The notes: a model not told the origin generated them from the sequence alone. A stretch of DNA of 64,000 nt from Hyphomicrobiales bacterium (GCA_900472175.1 UCHD01000001.1:372001-436000); one strand, 5' to 3'; numbered from the stretch's first letter, positions 7,489 to 16,797 are shown. Program-made: numbers and translations.

Positions 7489-9102
7489 ATGGGCAATATT
7501 GACTTGAAATTCTATTTTTCGCTCCTGCTGCGCAGGCTGCCCTATCTCATAGCGATTGTAGTCGTGGCATTGTTGTCTTCGCTCGCAGCCACGCGTGTTA
7601 TTTCACCGGTATATAGTTCGAGCGCCAAAATCTTGTCCGAGGCGCCGCAAATCCCGGTCGAACTCGCGCGCTCGACCGTCCCGCTCGGTGCCGTCGAGCA
7701 ATTGCAGATCCTGCAGCAGCAGATCACGACAAGAGATGATCTGATCGCGCTTGCCACCAGGCTAGCCGTTTACGACGACACCGCGGAGAAGCCCAGTGGA
7801 GAGGATATCGTCGGGGATATGCGCTCCCGGATAAAATTTGAGCAATTGCAGTTCGATACCCAGGGCCGCGATCAGGGAGCAACCGTTTTCAGCGTATCCT
7901 TCCTGGCCGGCACGCCCGACATGGCGGCGAAAGTGGCCAACGAGCTGGCTGCGATGATCCTGGATCGAAATCAGCGTCAACGAACCGATCGTGCCGGAAG
8001 CACGTTGCAGTTCTTCAATCAGGCCGTCACGAGACTGGCTTCTGATCTGAGCAGGCTTGAAGCCGATATTCTGAAATTCAAAACCGAAAACAAGGACACG
8101 CTTCCGGAAAGCCTGGATTTTCGCCGCAGCCGGCAGGGCAGCCTGCAGGAGAGGTTGATTACACTCGAGCGCGAGGAAGCCGATCTTCACACGAAACGCG
8201 GCAATCTTATCGCCACATACACCACTGCTGGCCAGCTTGTCGGGGCCGCACCCTTGACACCGGAACAGCAGATTCTTGCGGATCTCAACCGGGCCCTGGC
8301 GGAGCAGCTCGCAATTTTTTCGGAAACGAGCCCCAATATAAAGGCGTTGCGCGCCAGAATAGCCTCAATGCAGAATGCCCTTCTGTCCAGACCTTCAGAG
8401 GAGCCCAAGAGCGAGACAGCGTCTCCGGCTGCGCAGGCAACCCCATTCGGACTCGATCTGCAGCTGGCGGATATCGATAATCGTCTTCGGGCCGTGGCAG
8501 CGGAGAAGGTCTCCCTCGGGAGCGCGATTGACGATCTGACCCGCTCGATTACCGGCACGGCTGCCAGCGAAACAGTTTTGAATTCACTGGAGCGAAACCG
8601 CCAGAACATTCAAGTGCAATACAACGCCGCCATCGCGAGACGCGCGGAGGCCCTGACCGGCGAACAGATAGAGATGCGTTCGGACGGCGGCAGGTTTTCA
8701 CTTCTCGAATCCGCCACGCCGCCTGTTCGGGCAATGAGCCCTAAGCGTACCCGCATCGTCGCCTTCGGTGTCGCTGCGGGAATTGGACTGGGGCTGGCCA
8801 TCATTGTGCTGCTCGAAATGCTCAACAAGACGATCCGCCGCCCGGTTGAGCTTGCGCAATTGCTTCAGTCGCAACCGCTTGCAACGATCCCCAATATCAG
8901 AGCCCCTCGCAACACCTTCTTCCCCAACCGCAGACGTCGCATGGCGGCAATGCTTGCTGTGGGGGTGATACCAATTTCATCGATCGGCCCCATCGGAACA
9001 GCGGTGTCACAGCCGCAGCCAAGCCATCGCATCGTTCAACGGGCGGTGGTGGCGAATGTCTCACTTCCGTCAGTAGCAACCTTGGTCAGAGACAGAGTTT
9101 GA
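7489..9102 (+). CDS. Wzz/ExoP-N-like polysaccharide chain-length and export protein
   Basis: This 537-residue co-polymerase-type membrane protein has the Wzz organisation: a first membrane helix at about 17-37, a large periplasmic region with coiled-coil stretches (about 170-240 and 325-400), and a second helix at about 421-440 preceded by the proline-containing TPPVRAMSPKR motif. A further hydrophobic segment lies at about 485-506. Unlike classical ExoP it has no fused cytoplasmic kinase; the ATPase-like part is encoded by the next gene 3 bases downstream. It probably governs polymer length or coupling to export of the polysaccharide made by the flanking genes. The start at ATG 7489 gives the expected short cytoplasmic tail. 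Confidence 0.88.
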   Translation: MGNIDLKFYFSLLLRRLPYLIAIVVVALLSSLAATRVISPVYSSSAKILSEAPQIPVELARSTVPLGAVEQLQILQQQITTRDDLIALATRLAVYDDTAEKPSGEDIVGDMRSRIKFEQLQFDTQGRDQGATVFSVSFLAGTPDMAAKVANELAAMILDRNQRQRTDRAGSTLQFFNQAVTRLASDLSRLEADILKFKTENKDTLPESLDFRRSRQGSLQERLITLEREEADLHTKRGNLIATYTTAGQLVGAAPLTPEQQILADLNRALAEQLAIFSETSPNIKALRARIASMQNALLSRPSEEPKSETASPAAQATPFGLDLQLADIDNRLRAVAAEKVSLGSAIDDLTRSITGTAASETVLNSLERNRQNIQVQYNAAIARRAEALTGEQIEMRSDGGRFSLLESATPPVRAMSPKRTRIVAFGVAAGIGLGLAIIVLLEMLNKTIRRPVELAQLLQSQPLATIPNIRAPRNTFFPNRRRRMAAMLAVGVIPISSIGPIGTAVSQPQPSHRIVQRAVVANVSLPSVATLVRDRV

Positions 9103-9105
9103 ATC

Positions 9106-9894
9106 ATGGATCAAATACGCGCTTCCCTGCAAGACAGTCTCAGATTGCAAAGCAATGATCATCTGGCGGAGCAGGCAATGCAGGCGTGCACGCGGCTGGG
9201 ATTTGAAATCGCATGGGGAAATTTGGCAGTGCTGGATCCCGCGCCCGATACGATCTTTCGAAATCGTATTGTAACGATCGACCGGTCCGATCCGGCGCAT
9301 GCGCCGTTTGACATGATGCGCACACGGGTTTTGCAAAGTCTGCGTCAAAACAGCTGGACATCCATTGCGATCACATCCCCGACAGCGTCCTGCGGAAAAT
9401 CGCTGGTTGCGCTCAATCTGGCATTCAGTCTGGCACACCAGCAAGACTGCCGCACGCTGTTGGTCGACCTCAACCTGAAGCAGCCGCAAATCGGCGAAAT
9501 GCTTGGCGTCGAAACTCCTGCCTCCATGGAGGATTTTTTGAAGGGCGATGCACCGATCCACGATGTTTTCCTGCGATACGGCGACAATCTCGCCGTGGCG
9601 CCCAACCATCAACCGGTGCAGTTTTCCGCGGAATTGCTGCAGAGTTTGGAGGCCGCAAAAGTCTTGCAGGATCTGCGGATGCGGATGGGGCCGGACGTCA
9701 TCCTGTATGACCTGCCGCCGATGCTTTCCAGCGATGATGTCACAGCCTTTCTCCCGAATGTGGACTGCGCGATCCTGGTCGCGGCCGCGGAGCAAAGCAC
9801 ATTCGCAGAGGTGGACAACTGCGAGCGGTATCTGTCCGAGCGGACCAACATGCTCGGGGTCGTTTTGAACAAGTGCCAATATTGCACCGATTGA
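9106..9894 (+). CDS. CpsD/ExoP-C-like BY-kinase family ATPase, degenerate
   Basis: This 262-residue protein matches the cytoplasmic P-loop part of bacterial tyrosine kinases that partner Wzz proteins. The Walker A region reads SPTASCGKS (91-99, Lys98) instead of the usual PGEGKS; Walker A' reads LLVDLNLKQP (118-127) instead of DADLRRP; Walker B is VILYD (198-202). The C-terminal tyrosine cluster used for autophosphorylation is reduced to one Tyr (CQYCTD). It starts 3 bases after the Wzz gene, so the two form a pair. It may act as a non-kinase regulatory ATPase or pseudokinase; whether it binds ATP is unproven. Confidence 0.85.
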   Translation: MDQIRASLQDSLRLQSNDHLAEQAMQACTRLGFEIAWGNLAVLDPAPDTIFRNRIVTIDRSDPAHAPFDMMRTRVLQSLRQNSWTSIAITSPTASCGKSLVALNLAFSLAHQQDCRTLLVDLNLKQPQIGEMLGVETPASMEDFLKGDAPIHDVFLRYGDNLAVAPNHQPVQFSAELLQSLEAAKVLQDLRMRMGPDVILYDLPPMLSSDDVTAFLPNVDCAILVAAAEQSTFAEVDNCERYLSERTNMLGVVLNKCQYCTD

Positions 9895-9978
9895 GGATGA
9901 AGTCCGATAGGGGCGGCAAGGGCCTCGCGCCGATTGTCCGCCAAAGTGATTGTCAACGCTGGATCAAGGGAAGTTGCG

Positions 9979-11172
9979 ATGCGCAAAGTACTCGTCGTCT
10001 ATGGTACTCGACCGGAAGCGATCAAGATGGCTCCCTTGATCCATGCGCTTTCCTCGTCGCGCCATTGCACGCCCGTGGTCGCCGTCACTGGCCAGCACCG
10101 CGAAATGCTCGACCAGGTCAATCGGCTATTCGCGATACAGCCCAGCCATGACCTCAATATCATCACGCAGGCGCAAACTCTGGAGACAGTCACCGCCCGC
10201 GTTCTTGCCGGAGTTGCCAATGTCATCGAATTGGAAGCGCCCGATGCACTGGTGGTTCAAGGCGACACGACAACGTGCTTTGCCGCAGCTCTGGCAGCCT
10301 TCTACCGGAAGATTCCGTTGATTCATCTGGAGGCAGGACTGCGGACCGGCGAACGCGACAATCCATTTCCGGAAGAGATCAATCGCCGCTTGACCACGCA
10401 GCTCGCAGCGCTGCATCTGGCCCCAACCCATACGTCGAAATCCAATCTTCTCAACGATGGTGTCGCTGAGAGCGATATTGTCGTTACCGGCAACACGGTG
10501 ATTGATGCCCTGCTGCACGTTTCGGGCCGGAACACCCAGACGGAAAATCAGGATCTCCAGCGGATCACGGGCCGGAGAAGCGTTTTGGTCACCGCACACC
10601 GGCGCGAATCCTGGGGCGAGCCGATGGCGCAGACGGCGCGTGCCATCGCGCGGCTTGCCAGAAAATTCCCTGACATCGCCTTCCTGCTTCCAGCCCATCT
10701 CAATCCTGCTGTGCGTGAAGTCCTGCTTCCGCCGCTTCAAGGGCTTGAGAATGTCGTGATAACGCAGCCACTTGATTATGGCGATTTCGTCAAAGCCATG
10801 CGCGATTGCTCCATCGTGCTGACGGATAGCGGGGGGGTACAGGAGGAAGCTCCGACGTTCGGCAAGCCCGTTTTGGTCATGCGCGAAACCACCGAGCGCC
10901 CTGAAGCGGTCGCTGCCGGCACGGCGCGTCTGGTTGGTACGGATGAGGATCATATTGTCAGCGAAGTGAGCGAATTGCTGACCGACCGGCGCGCTTACCA
11001 GGAGATGGCGCACGCCGTAAACCCTTATGGAGATGGACATGCCGCGATGCGGTCCGTCCAGGCGATCGAGCATTTTTTCGCTCTGGGAGAAAAGCCGGAA
11101 GATTTCGATGCCGGCCTGGATATGCCCCAGGTTCCTTCTGCAGCGCAGGTGATGAGCGGTTTTGCCGCTTAA
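9979..11172 (+). CDS. wecB: UDP-N-acetylglucosamine 2-epimerase (non-hydrolysing)
   Basis: A 397-residue GT-B fold enzyme interconverting UDP-GlcNAc and UDP-ManNAc, supplying ManNAc or ManNAcA for surface polysaccharide. Hallmarks are VYGTRPEAIKMAPL at the N-terminus, VQGDTTTCFAAALAAFY, HLEAGLRTG, PFPEEINRR, VTAHRRESWG and the C-terminal LTDSGGVQEEAPTFGKPVLVMRETTERPE. The ATG at 9979 is preceded by AAGGGAAG; an upstream TTG at 9934 adds a non-homologous tail. It follows the Wzz/ATPase pair by 84 bases and is probably in the same transcript. The gene name is by homology; no wecC-type dehydrogenase is seen nearby. Confidence 0.93.
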   Translation: MRKVLVVYGTRPEAIKMAPLIHALSSSRHCTPVVAVTGQHREMLDQVNRLFAIQPSHDLNIITQAQTLETVTARVLAGVANVIELEAPDALVVQGDTTTCFAAALAAFYRKIPLIHLEAGLRTGERDNPFPEEINRRLTTQLAALHLAPTHTSKSNLLNDGVAESDIVVTGNTVIDALLHVSGRNTQTENQDLQRITGRRSVLVTAHRRESWGEPMAQTARAIARLARKFPDIAFLLPAHLNPAVREVLLPPLQGLENVVITQPLDYGDFVKAMRDCSIVLTDSGGVQEEAPTFGKPVLVMRETTERPEAVAAGTARLVGTDEDHIVSEVSELLTDRRAYQEMAHAVNPYGDGHAAMRSVQAIEHFFALGEKPEDFDAGLDMPQVPSAAQVMSGFAA

Positions 11173-11387
11173 GCATCGTCTGGTTTTGACAACGCGTGTT
11201 TGATGCGACGAAAGCGGACCCAGTGTTCGCGCAAGGACTGGATGGCGCGCGTTATTCGCCCCATCCGCGGGGGAGTGCGGTTGGTTTCACATATCTGCGC
11301 CTTGAAGGTACGCGGGCTCGGGAGGAGTTCCGTCTGAAGAACGCCGGAAAATGCCTGAAGACAACATCAAATGGAAAAGTCGCCATC

Positions 11388-11675
11388 ATGAGCGAAAATG
11401 ACATGTCGAAATGGGAGGTCGATGTCGGGAACAAGCTCAAGGCTTATACCCTGTTGGAATGGGGTGTGGCCGTTGGCGAGCCGTATCATGTCATGCTACG
11501 GATTGGTTACGCCGTCTCCAAATGGGAATGGGACACGTACAAGGATACTGACCGTTCGCCGCATCAGCTTCAAACCGCAATGTCGCCGACCGCTGCCAAG
11601 GAGCTTGGAGCGCTCCTCATTCTCTATGCGGAGGAAGTGGAAAATCAGGTTCCTTCAAAGGGTGAACAGAATTGA
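11388..11675 (+). CDS. hypothetical protein
   Basis: A 95-residue protein of unknown family starting MSENDMSKWEVDVGNKLKAY and containing SKWEWDTYKDTDRSP and an Ala/Leu-rich helix toward the C-terminus. The start is uncertain: the frame is open from a GTG at 11196, which would give 159 residues, but neither start has a strong ribosome site and the N-terminal extension is low in recognisable structure. It follows the epimerase by about 215 bases on the same strand. No function is suggested. Confidence 0.55.
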   Translation: MSENDMSKWEVDVGNKLKAYTLLEWGVAVGEPYHVMLRIGYAVSKWEWDTYKDTDRSPHQLQTAMSPTAAKELGALLILYAEEVENQVPSKGEQN

Positions 11676-11782
11676 CCGAGAAGAGGTGAGGCTAACACGG
11701 GCCGGCTGTCGAGTGCTGCTTGGTTCAGATGGCGGCAGTTATCTTGCGCAGCTTGCGTTCCCACCTTGCTTCTTGAGGGACT

Positions 11783-11808
11783 GAAAATCCGCCGGCTTTC
11801 ACCGGCGG
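11783..11808 (-). terminator. hairpin terminator of the lipoprotein gene
   Basis: A 7-bp G+C-rich stem (ccgccgg/ccggcgg, loop ctttca) lies 36 bases beyond the lipoprotein stop. Read on the minus strand it is followed by ATTTTCAG, a short T-run, so it is a plausible but weak intrinsic terminator. Confidence 0.6.
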
Positions 11809-11843
11809 GTTCATTCACCTCAGCACATTCAGCGCCAAAAAAC

Positions 11844-12254
11844 TTACTTCGCCTGGTCGCCAGCCAGAAACTCCTCGCACCAGCTCGGGCCGGACGATTT
11901 CTTGACGTCGCCGAGTACTGTGACCGAGCGGATGACGTAGTCGGAGGAGACGTTGAGCTGGACGGAGCAGGAGAGGAATTCGGTGCGGGCAGAGGCGGTC
12001 TTCTTGCCCTTCTTGCCGTTTTCGCCTTCGGCGTATTGCGCCGGGATCGTCCGCTTCTTGTAGCCGCCCTTCCAGGAATAGACCGTCATGTCACCGCTTG
12101 AAACGTCCGACTGCGGCGGGCCGAAGGCGGCGAAGAAGACGCCGGCTGGCTGCCCCTTCCAGCGGGCCTCGACGGCGTTGCGGGCCGGGCCTACGGTGGT
12201 GCAGCCGGCAAGCGCCAGCGCAAGGCCGGCCACGGTCATCAAGCGGAAATTCAT
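11844..12254 (-). CDS. small putative outer-membrane lipoprotein
   Basis: A 136-residue protein with a lipoprotein signal peptide: MNFRLMTVAGLALALAGC ends in a clear lipobox (LAGC, Cys18). The mature part contains FAAFGPPQSDVSSGDMTVYSWKGG, resembling small rhizobial lipoproteins with an SmpA/BamE-like look, plus two later Cys (SCSV, WCEEF) that could form a disulfide. The frame extends upstream to 12377, but the ATG at 12254 with GGGA 10 bases upstream gives the signal peptide. It is monocistronic. Function is unknown. Confidence 0.8.
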   Translation of the reverse strand: MNFRLMTVAGLALALAGCTTVGPARNAVEARWKGQPAGVFFAAFGPPQSDVSSGDMTVYSWKGGYKKRTIPAQYAEGENGKKGKKTASARTEFLSCSVQLNVSSDYVIRSVTVLGDVKKSSGPSWCEEFLAGDQAK

Positions 12255-12632
12255 CTGGTCACGTCCCTTTGGTTTTCGTTCTGAAACATTGCTCGCCCAG
12301 GCGGCGCAACGCGCTGGTGGCCAAGGCTTGTCGTCTGAGCCTCTAGCGCTAAACCGATTGAAAGAAAATCTCCGCAACAGCTTATATGCGTAGCTATGCG
12401 CATAAATTTACAAGCGTTGCCGAAAGGTCCCAGCGAGGGAGCCGTCTGGCGGGAAAAACCCGGTGTCAGCTGCGATTGGGGCGTCGCTTCCGGTCTTGCC
12501 GGGCGGCCGGGGCGGGGGGCTTTTCCGGCGGGGCGCCGGGACTTGTCCTGTTGTTTTCAGGCTCCGTGCGGATTTTTCCAGTTTGCGCCTTGTGGAAAGG
12601 AAAATGCTGTTCTATAGAGGCGCCGCTGGTCA
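12255..12632. other. intergenic region between lipoprotein gene and tRNA-Pro
   Basis: About 380 bases without a supported gene. The left part is the promoter side of the lipoprotein gene and includes the self-complementary tatgcgcata near 12395. The middle is very G+C-rich (12490-12545) and the right part leads into tRNA-Pro. No riboswitch or other RNA structure was recognised. Confidence 0.45.
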
Positions 12633-12709
12633 CGGAGTGTAGCGCAGCCTGGTAGCGCACGTCGTTCGGGACGACGGGGTCGGAGGTTCGAATCCTCTCA
12701 CTCCGACCA
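12633..12709 (+). tRNA. tRNA-Pro (CGG)
   Basis: Complete cloverleaf: acceptor CGGAGTG/CACTCCG, anticodon stem CGTCG/CGACG with loop TTCGGGA giving anticodon CGG, T-arm GGAGGTTCGAATCCTCT, and encoded CCA at 12707-12709. Confidence 0.96.
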
Positions 12710-12887
12710 GCTTATTCAAGGCCTTGAGGGCCATGTTTTCCCTTTATCTCAGTTTTTCAGAGTACCTCGAAACAATTCTTCCGTTTTCGCGGACGTTGGC
12801 TGTGCGCGCGCATTGGCATGGGATAGCGCGAGGCATCCCACCGCGGATAAGTCCTCCCCCAGCCTGTGACCGAGGGGAGGGGTTCGT

Positions 12888-13085
12888 TTAGCCGAAATTG
12901 GCCGGCCTGCCGGGTGCGCCCGTGCCCCTGGTAGAGGTTACGTGGTCCCGAGAGCGGCCGGCGGCAACTTCAAATCCCGTCTGATTGGTCACGACGGACT
13001 GCTTCTTCACGTGTGCCGGCGCGGTGCTGGCAAAGGCCGCTCCTGCCAGGGTGTACGATACCGCGATCGCAAAAATAAACTTCAT
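12888..13085 (-). CDS. small secreted protein, hypothetical
   Basis: A 65-residue protein with a clean Sec signal peptide ([20 protein letters not shown], cleavage after AFA) and a short, polar, Arg/Gly-rich remainder. AAGGAG lies 7 bases before the ATG at 13085, which strongly supports translation. It resembles the many tiny exported proteins of rhizobia, but no named family fits. It is transcribed away from the DUF2938 gene. Confidence 0.7.
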   Translation of the reverse strand: MKFIFAIAVSYTLAGAAFASTAPAHVKKQSVVTNQTGFEVAAGRSRDHVTSTRGTGAPGRPANFG

Positions 13086-13446
13086 GACATGTCTCCTTGG
13101 GTGCTGCGTACACAGGCTCCACGCGGAGCCGGTCTCCCCGCATGCGGCAGGGAGAATCCGTGCCTAGGCCGGTCGGCAGTCAAGGGACATACGGCAACTG
13201 TCGTATTTCGACCGTGGTGCGGGCATGAGATGGCGGCGATAGTTATCGGTTGGTTACCGATCGCATCGTCAAAGCGCGTCGCCTCCTGCCTGTTATCGCG
13301 CTGTTTCGCGCCGCAGACTTCCTTGACCGAAAAACAGAAGATGCACTACAACGGCGGGTACCTGCAGTGTCGCAGGTCCCCGTCATTTCCAGCGTTCGCT
13401 TCCTCCTCAAGCGGTCACGCCGGCCACCGAGCAGGAAACCTTGCCC
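13086..13446. other. intergenic region between divergent small genes
   Basis: About 360 bases separating the divergent secreted-protein and DUF2938 genes. No gene with a ribosome site, no strong terminator and no recognisable RNA was seen; it should hold both promoters. Confidence 0.4.
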
Positions 13447-13926
13447 ATGTTGGACATTCTCTGGCGCAGCGTGCTGGTCGGTGCGGGCGGCACCGTGCTG
13501 ATGGATCTCTGGGCGGTTGTGCTGTGGCTTCTCGCCGGGCAGGGCAAGCCGAACTGGGCGCCGGTCGGCCGCTGGTTCTGGCATCTGCGCTCAGGAAAAG
13601 TCTTCCATGACGATATCGGCAAGGCCGAGCCCTATCAGCATGAGCAGGCCCTTGGCTGGATCAGCCATTATGCCGTCGGCATTGCCTATGGCATCCTGCT
13701 TGTCGCCTTCACGGGGCCTGCCTGGCTCGCCGCGCCCACCTTCCTGCCTGCGTGGATCGTCGGCATCGTCACCATCGGCGCCGGCTGGTTCCTGCTGCAG
13801 CCGGGCCTCGGCATCGGCTGGGCGGCCTCGAAGCTGCCGAACGCCAACAAGGTGCGCTTCCTCAATTTCGTCTCGCACACGGTCTTTGCCGCCGGCATGT
13901 ACGGCACGGCGCTGCTTCTCGCCTAG
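13447..13926 (+). CDS. DUF2938 family integral membrane protein
   Basis: A 159-residue protein with about four membrane helices: ILWRSVLVGAGGTVLMDLWAVVL (N-terminal), AVGIAYGILLVAF, a PAWIVGIVTIGAGWFLLQPG segment, and a C-terminal SHTVFAAGMYGTALLLA. The pattern GTVLMDLW...GHWISHYAVG-like (here LGWISHYAVGIAYG) is typical of DUF2938. The ATG at 13447 is placed 8 bases after AGGAAA; a TTG two codons earlier is too close to it. Function is unknown. It probably leads the small TTG-start gene that follows 39 bases later. Confidence 0.82.
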   Translation: MLDILWRSVLVGAGGTVLMDLWAVVLWLLAGQGKPNWAPVGRWFWHLRSGKVFHDDIGKAEPYQHEQALGWISHYAVGIAYGILLVAFTGPAWLAAPTFLPAWIVGIVTIGAGWFLLQPGLGIGWAASKLPNANKVRFLNFVSHTVFAAGMYGTALLLA

Positions 13927-13965
13927 ACGTGTAATATCCGCCCAGGCGGGATTGAAGGACCAGCT

Positions 13966-14211
13966 TTGAAAAAGATCGACGATTTGATCGCTTCCGTCAC
14001 CAGCATTCACGACCGCTACAAGGCCGGCCGCATGGAGCGCGAAACCGTGCGCGAATGGGTGCTTGGCCTCGGTGGTTATCCGGCCCCCTACGCCGCGCCA
14101 CTGGGCGAGGCGGCCGCATGGTTCAAGCCGCTGCGGGATATGGAGCCGGAGGCGCTGAAGCTGGTGGATCTGGAGAAGCTGACGGCCATCATCAGGCCTG
14201 ACGGCGCCTGA
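13966..14211 (+). CDS. hypothetical protein, TTG start
   Basis: An 81-residue protein beginning at TTG 13966 with AAGG 7 bases upstream: MKKIDDLIASVTSIHDRYKA. It is a soluble, helical protein with a GLGGYPAPYAAPLGEAAAWF motif and no membrane segment or signal. No family was recognised. Spacing suggests transcription with the DUF2938 gene. It is convergent with cysN, separated from it by an 11-bp hairpin. Confidence 0.65.
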   Translation: MKKIDDLIASVTSIHDRYKAGRMERETVREWVLGLGGYPAPYAAPLGEAAAWFKPLRDMEPEALKLVDLEKLTAIIRPDGA

Positions 14212-14285
14212 TCGCGGCGAACCAGAAGCGGTTCGGCAGCGGCTAAAGTCCGCGGCACTTCCAAAGTTTTGAGAGAGATGACCGC

Positions 14286-14319
14286 AAGCGCCGCCGATCT
14301 TTCACAGACGGCGGCGCTT
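14286..14319. terminator. hairpin between convergent genes (cys operon side)
   Basis: An 11-bp perfect stem (aagcgccgccg/cggcggcgctt) with a 12-base loop lies between the TTG-start gene and the cysN stop. There is no T-run on either strand, so it is a candidate transcript end or stabilising hairpin rather than a canonical terminator. Confidence 0.5.
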
Positions 14320-14335
14320 GTGGGACAGAGCCCTA

Positions 14336-15844
14336 TTAGATGTCGACGGCAGCATCCTTGAAGATCTGCGACGCTTCGCCTGATGTCATCCGGCGCAGGT
14401 CCGTTTCGTCGCGGCGGCGCGAAAACAGCTCGGTTGCCATCAGCTGGTCGGCCAGGTCCGCCGGCAGTGACAGGATCACGCGGGCTTCGTCCGAACGCAG
14501 ATCGGTCAGCGACGAGCGCTTGGCGGTGATCATGCCGCCGGCCACCGTGTTGTTGGTATCCGGATCAATCAGGATGAACGCGCCGGTGGTGCGGTTCTGC
14601 TCATAGGCGTCGAAGACGGCATTCTCGTCGAAGGAAAGATGGACCTTGCCGATACCGTTCATCGGCAGCAGCCCCGTCCGCTGGGTCCAGCTGCCGGTCT
14701 TCAGGTCCAGCTGGCTGACCGGGTTTGCCGTGACGCGCTGGCGGCGCGAGCCGCTTTTCAGCCAGTAGCGGCGGCCCGGCTGGATGCCTTCGGCCTGCAA
14801 AGCAACGAGCTGGGCGTCGAAATCGAGGCCGACCTGCGGCTGGCTGTCGATCGAGACGATCATGTCGCCGCGGGAAACATCGACCTGGCGGTCGAGCACC
14901 AGCGTGATCGCATCGCCGGCGACGGCGGCATTGCGCACGAGGTCGAAGGTGATGATCTTGGTGACGTTGGCAACCATGCCGGATGGCAGGATGACAACGC
15001 TATCGCCTGGCTTGACGGAGCCGCCGGCCACTGTGCCCTGATAGCCGCGAAAGCTCTCGCCGGGACGCGAGACGCGCTGAACCGGCAGGCGGAAGCCGAC
15101 GGTCTGGGCGGAGCGGACGGTTGCCAGTTCCAGCACCTCGACTAGCGTCTGGCCTTCGTACCAGGGCATCGAGGCCTTGCCGTCATAGACGACGTTCTCG
15201 CCCTTCAGCGCCGACATCGGGATGGCGGTGATCTGGCGCACGCCGAGCGACAAGGCCAGCTCGCGGAATTCATGGGTGATCTGGTCGAAGCGGGCGCGGT
15301 CATAGCCGACGAGGTCGAACTTGTTGACGGCCAGAACGAACTGTTTGATGCCCATCAGCGAGGCGATGGTGGCATGGCGGCGGGTCTGTTCAAGCAGGCC
15401 GGTGCGGGCATCGACGAGCAGCACGGCGAGATCGGCGGTCGAGGCGCCGGTTGCCATGTTGCGGGTATACTGTTCGTGGCCGGGTGTGTCGGCGACGATG
15501 AAGGAGCGCTTGTCGGTGGCAAAATAACGGTAGGCGACATCGATGGTGATGCCCTGTTCGCGCTCGGCCTGCAGGCCATCAAGCAGAAGCGCGAAATCGG
15601 GCAGGCCGAGATCGTTCTGCTTACCACTGTCACGGCGCAGGGTCGCGGCCTGGTCTTCCTTGACCGCCTTGGTATCCCAGAGCAGACGGCCGATCAGCGT
15701 CGACTTGCCGTCATCGACCGAGCCGCAGGTGATCAGACGCAACGGGCGCGTGTCGCGGACGGCGCGCGCAGCCTCTGCGGCCGGAAAGGCGGTGACCGTG
15801 CCGGTCTTGGATTCGGCGGCTTGTGCGATTGCGGAAACGGTCAT
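14336..15844 (-). CDS. cysN: sulfate adenylyltransferase subunit 1 (GTPase)
   Basis: A 502-residue EF-Tu-like GTPase that drives ATP sulfurylase (with CysD), making APS from sulfate and ATP. Motifs seen: G1 GSVDDGKST (41-49), G3 DTPGHEQYTRNM, G4 NKFDLVGYD, and the SALKGENV region. It ends at normal CysN length with no APS-kinase (CysC) extension, unlike the fused NodQ/CysNC forms. The ATG at 15844 overlaps the cysD stop (TGATG), so the two subunits are translationally coupled; a TTG one codon earlier is less likely. Last gene of cysH-cysD-cysN. Confidence 0.96.
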   Translation of the reverse strand: MTVSAIAQAAESKTGTVTAFPAAEAARAVRDTRPLRLITCGSVDDGKSTLIGRLLWDTKAVKEDQAATLRRDSGKQNDLGLPDFALLLDGLQAEREQGITIDVAYRYFATDKRSFIVADTPGHEQYTRNMATGASTADLAVLLVDARTGLLEQTRRHATIASLMGIKQFVLAVNKFDLVGYDRARFDQITHEFRELALSLGVRQITAIPMSALKGENVVYDGKASMPWYEGQTLVEVLELATVRSAQTVGFRLPVQRVSRPGESFRGYQGTVAGGSVKPGDSVVILPSGMVANVTKIITFDLVRNAAVAGDAITLVLDRQVDVSRGDMIVSIDSQPQVGLDFDAQLVALQAEGIQPGRRYWLKSGSRRQRVTANPVSQLDLKTGSWTQRTGLLPMNGIGKVHLSFDENAVFDAYEQNRTTGAFILIDPDTNNTVAGGMITAKRSSLTDLRSDEARVILSLPADLADQLMATELFSRRRDETDLRRMTSGEASQIFKDAAVDI

Positions 15845-16797
15845 CAAAAATATCCTTCGCGCTTCTTCTTTTCCATCGAGCCGGACTGGTCGCGGTCGAT
15901 GGCGCGGCCCTGCCGTTCGGAAACCGTGGCGATTTCCAGTTCGGCAATGACCTCTTCCAGGTTCGTGGCCTGAGATGGGATGGCGCCCGTCAGCGGGAAG
16001 TCGCCAAGCGTGCGGAAACGGATCGAGCCGTGCTGGACGGTTTCACCCGGCAGCAGTTCCAGCCGCGGATCTTCGGCCAGGATCATCATGCCGTCGCGTT
16101 CGACGTAAGGGCGCTCCTTGGCATAGTAGAGCGGCACCAGAGGAATGTCTTCCACCTGGATATAGCGCCAGATATCGACCTCGGTCCAGTTCGACAGCGG
16201 GAAGGCGCGCACGCTTTCGCCCTTGCGGATCATGCCGTTATAGATGTTCCAGAGTTCCGGGCGTTGCGCGCGCGGATCCCAGCGATGTTCGGGCGTGCGG
16301 AACGAGTAGATCCGCTCCTTGGCGCGGCTGGCTTCCTCGTCGCGGCGGGCGCCGCCGAATGCAGCATCGAAGCCGCCGGCGTCCAGCGCCTGGCGCAGGC
16401 CCTCGGTCTTCATGATATCGGTAAACAGCGCCGAACCATGGGTGAACGGCGTGACGTTTTCAGCCTTGCCACGCGGATTGATGTGCTCGATGAAGTCGAG
16501 GTCGTATTTCTTGACGATGTCGTTGCGGAACGCGATCATCTCGGCAAATTTCCAGCCGGTGTTCACATGCAAGAGCGGAAACGGCACGCGGCCGGGATAA
16601 AACGCCTTTCGCGCCAGGTGCAGCAGGACGGAACTATCCTTGCCGACGGAATAGAGCATCACCGGCTTTTCGAACTCGGCGGCCACCTCGCGAAAAATGT
16701 GGATCGCCTCGTTCTCGAGCGCCTTCAGATGCGGATCGAGCGGGGTCTTTGTGGTCTGCGGATTGTGCAGTTCCGTTTCCGGAAGAGTACTGGGCAT
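15844..16797 (-). CDS. cysD: sulfate adenylyltransferase subunit 2
   Basis: A 317-residue PP-loop ATP pyrophosphatase, the catalytic subunit of ATP sulfurylase. The PP-motif is [12 protein letters not shown] (49-60); further family blocks are [28 protein letters not shown] and [14 protein letters not shown]. The ATG at 16797 has GGAG 8 bases upstream; the longer upstream frame overlaps cysH in another frame and is not homologous. It ends in the typical ...EKKKREGYF tail. Encoded 41 bases after cysH. Confidence 0.96.
   Translation of the reverse strand: MPSTLPETELHNPQTTKTPLDPHLKALENEAIHIFREVAAEFEKPVMLYSVGKDSSVLLHLARKAFYPGRVPFPLLHVNTGWKFAEMIAFRNDIVKKYDLDFIEHINPRGKAENVTPFTHGSALFTDIMKTEGLRQALDAGGFDAAFGGARRDEEASRAKERIYSFRTPEHRWDPRAQRPELWNIYNGMIRKGESVRAFPLSNWTEVDIWRYIQVEDIPLVPLYYAKERPYVERDGMMILAEDPRLELLPGETVQHGSIRFRTLGDFPLTGAIPSQATNLEEVIAELEIATVSERQGRAIDRDQSGSMEKKKREGYF

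Noticed and set aside
9070-11073. Long minus-strand frames opposite the BY-kinase-like and wecB genes
   Set aside because: Low-complexity antisense frames without ribosome sites; the plus-strand genes have clear motifs.
12942-13610. 222-codon plus-strand frame
   Set aside because: It runs antisense through a small secreted protein with a strong ribosome site and then overlaps DUF2938 in another frame; no domain is visible.
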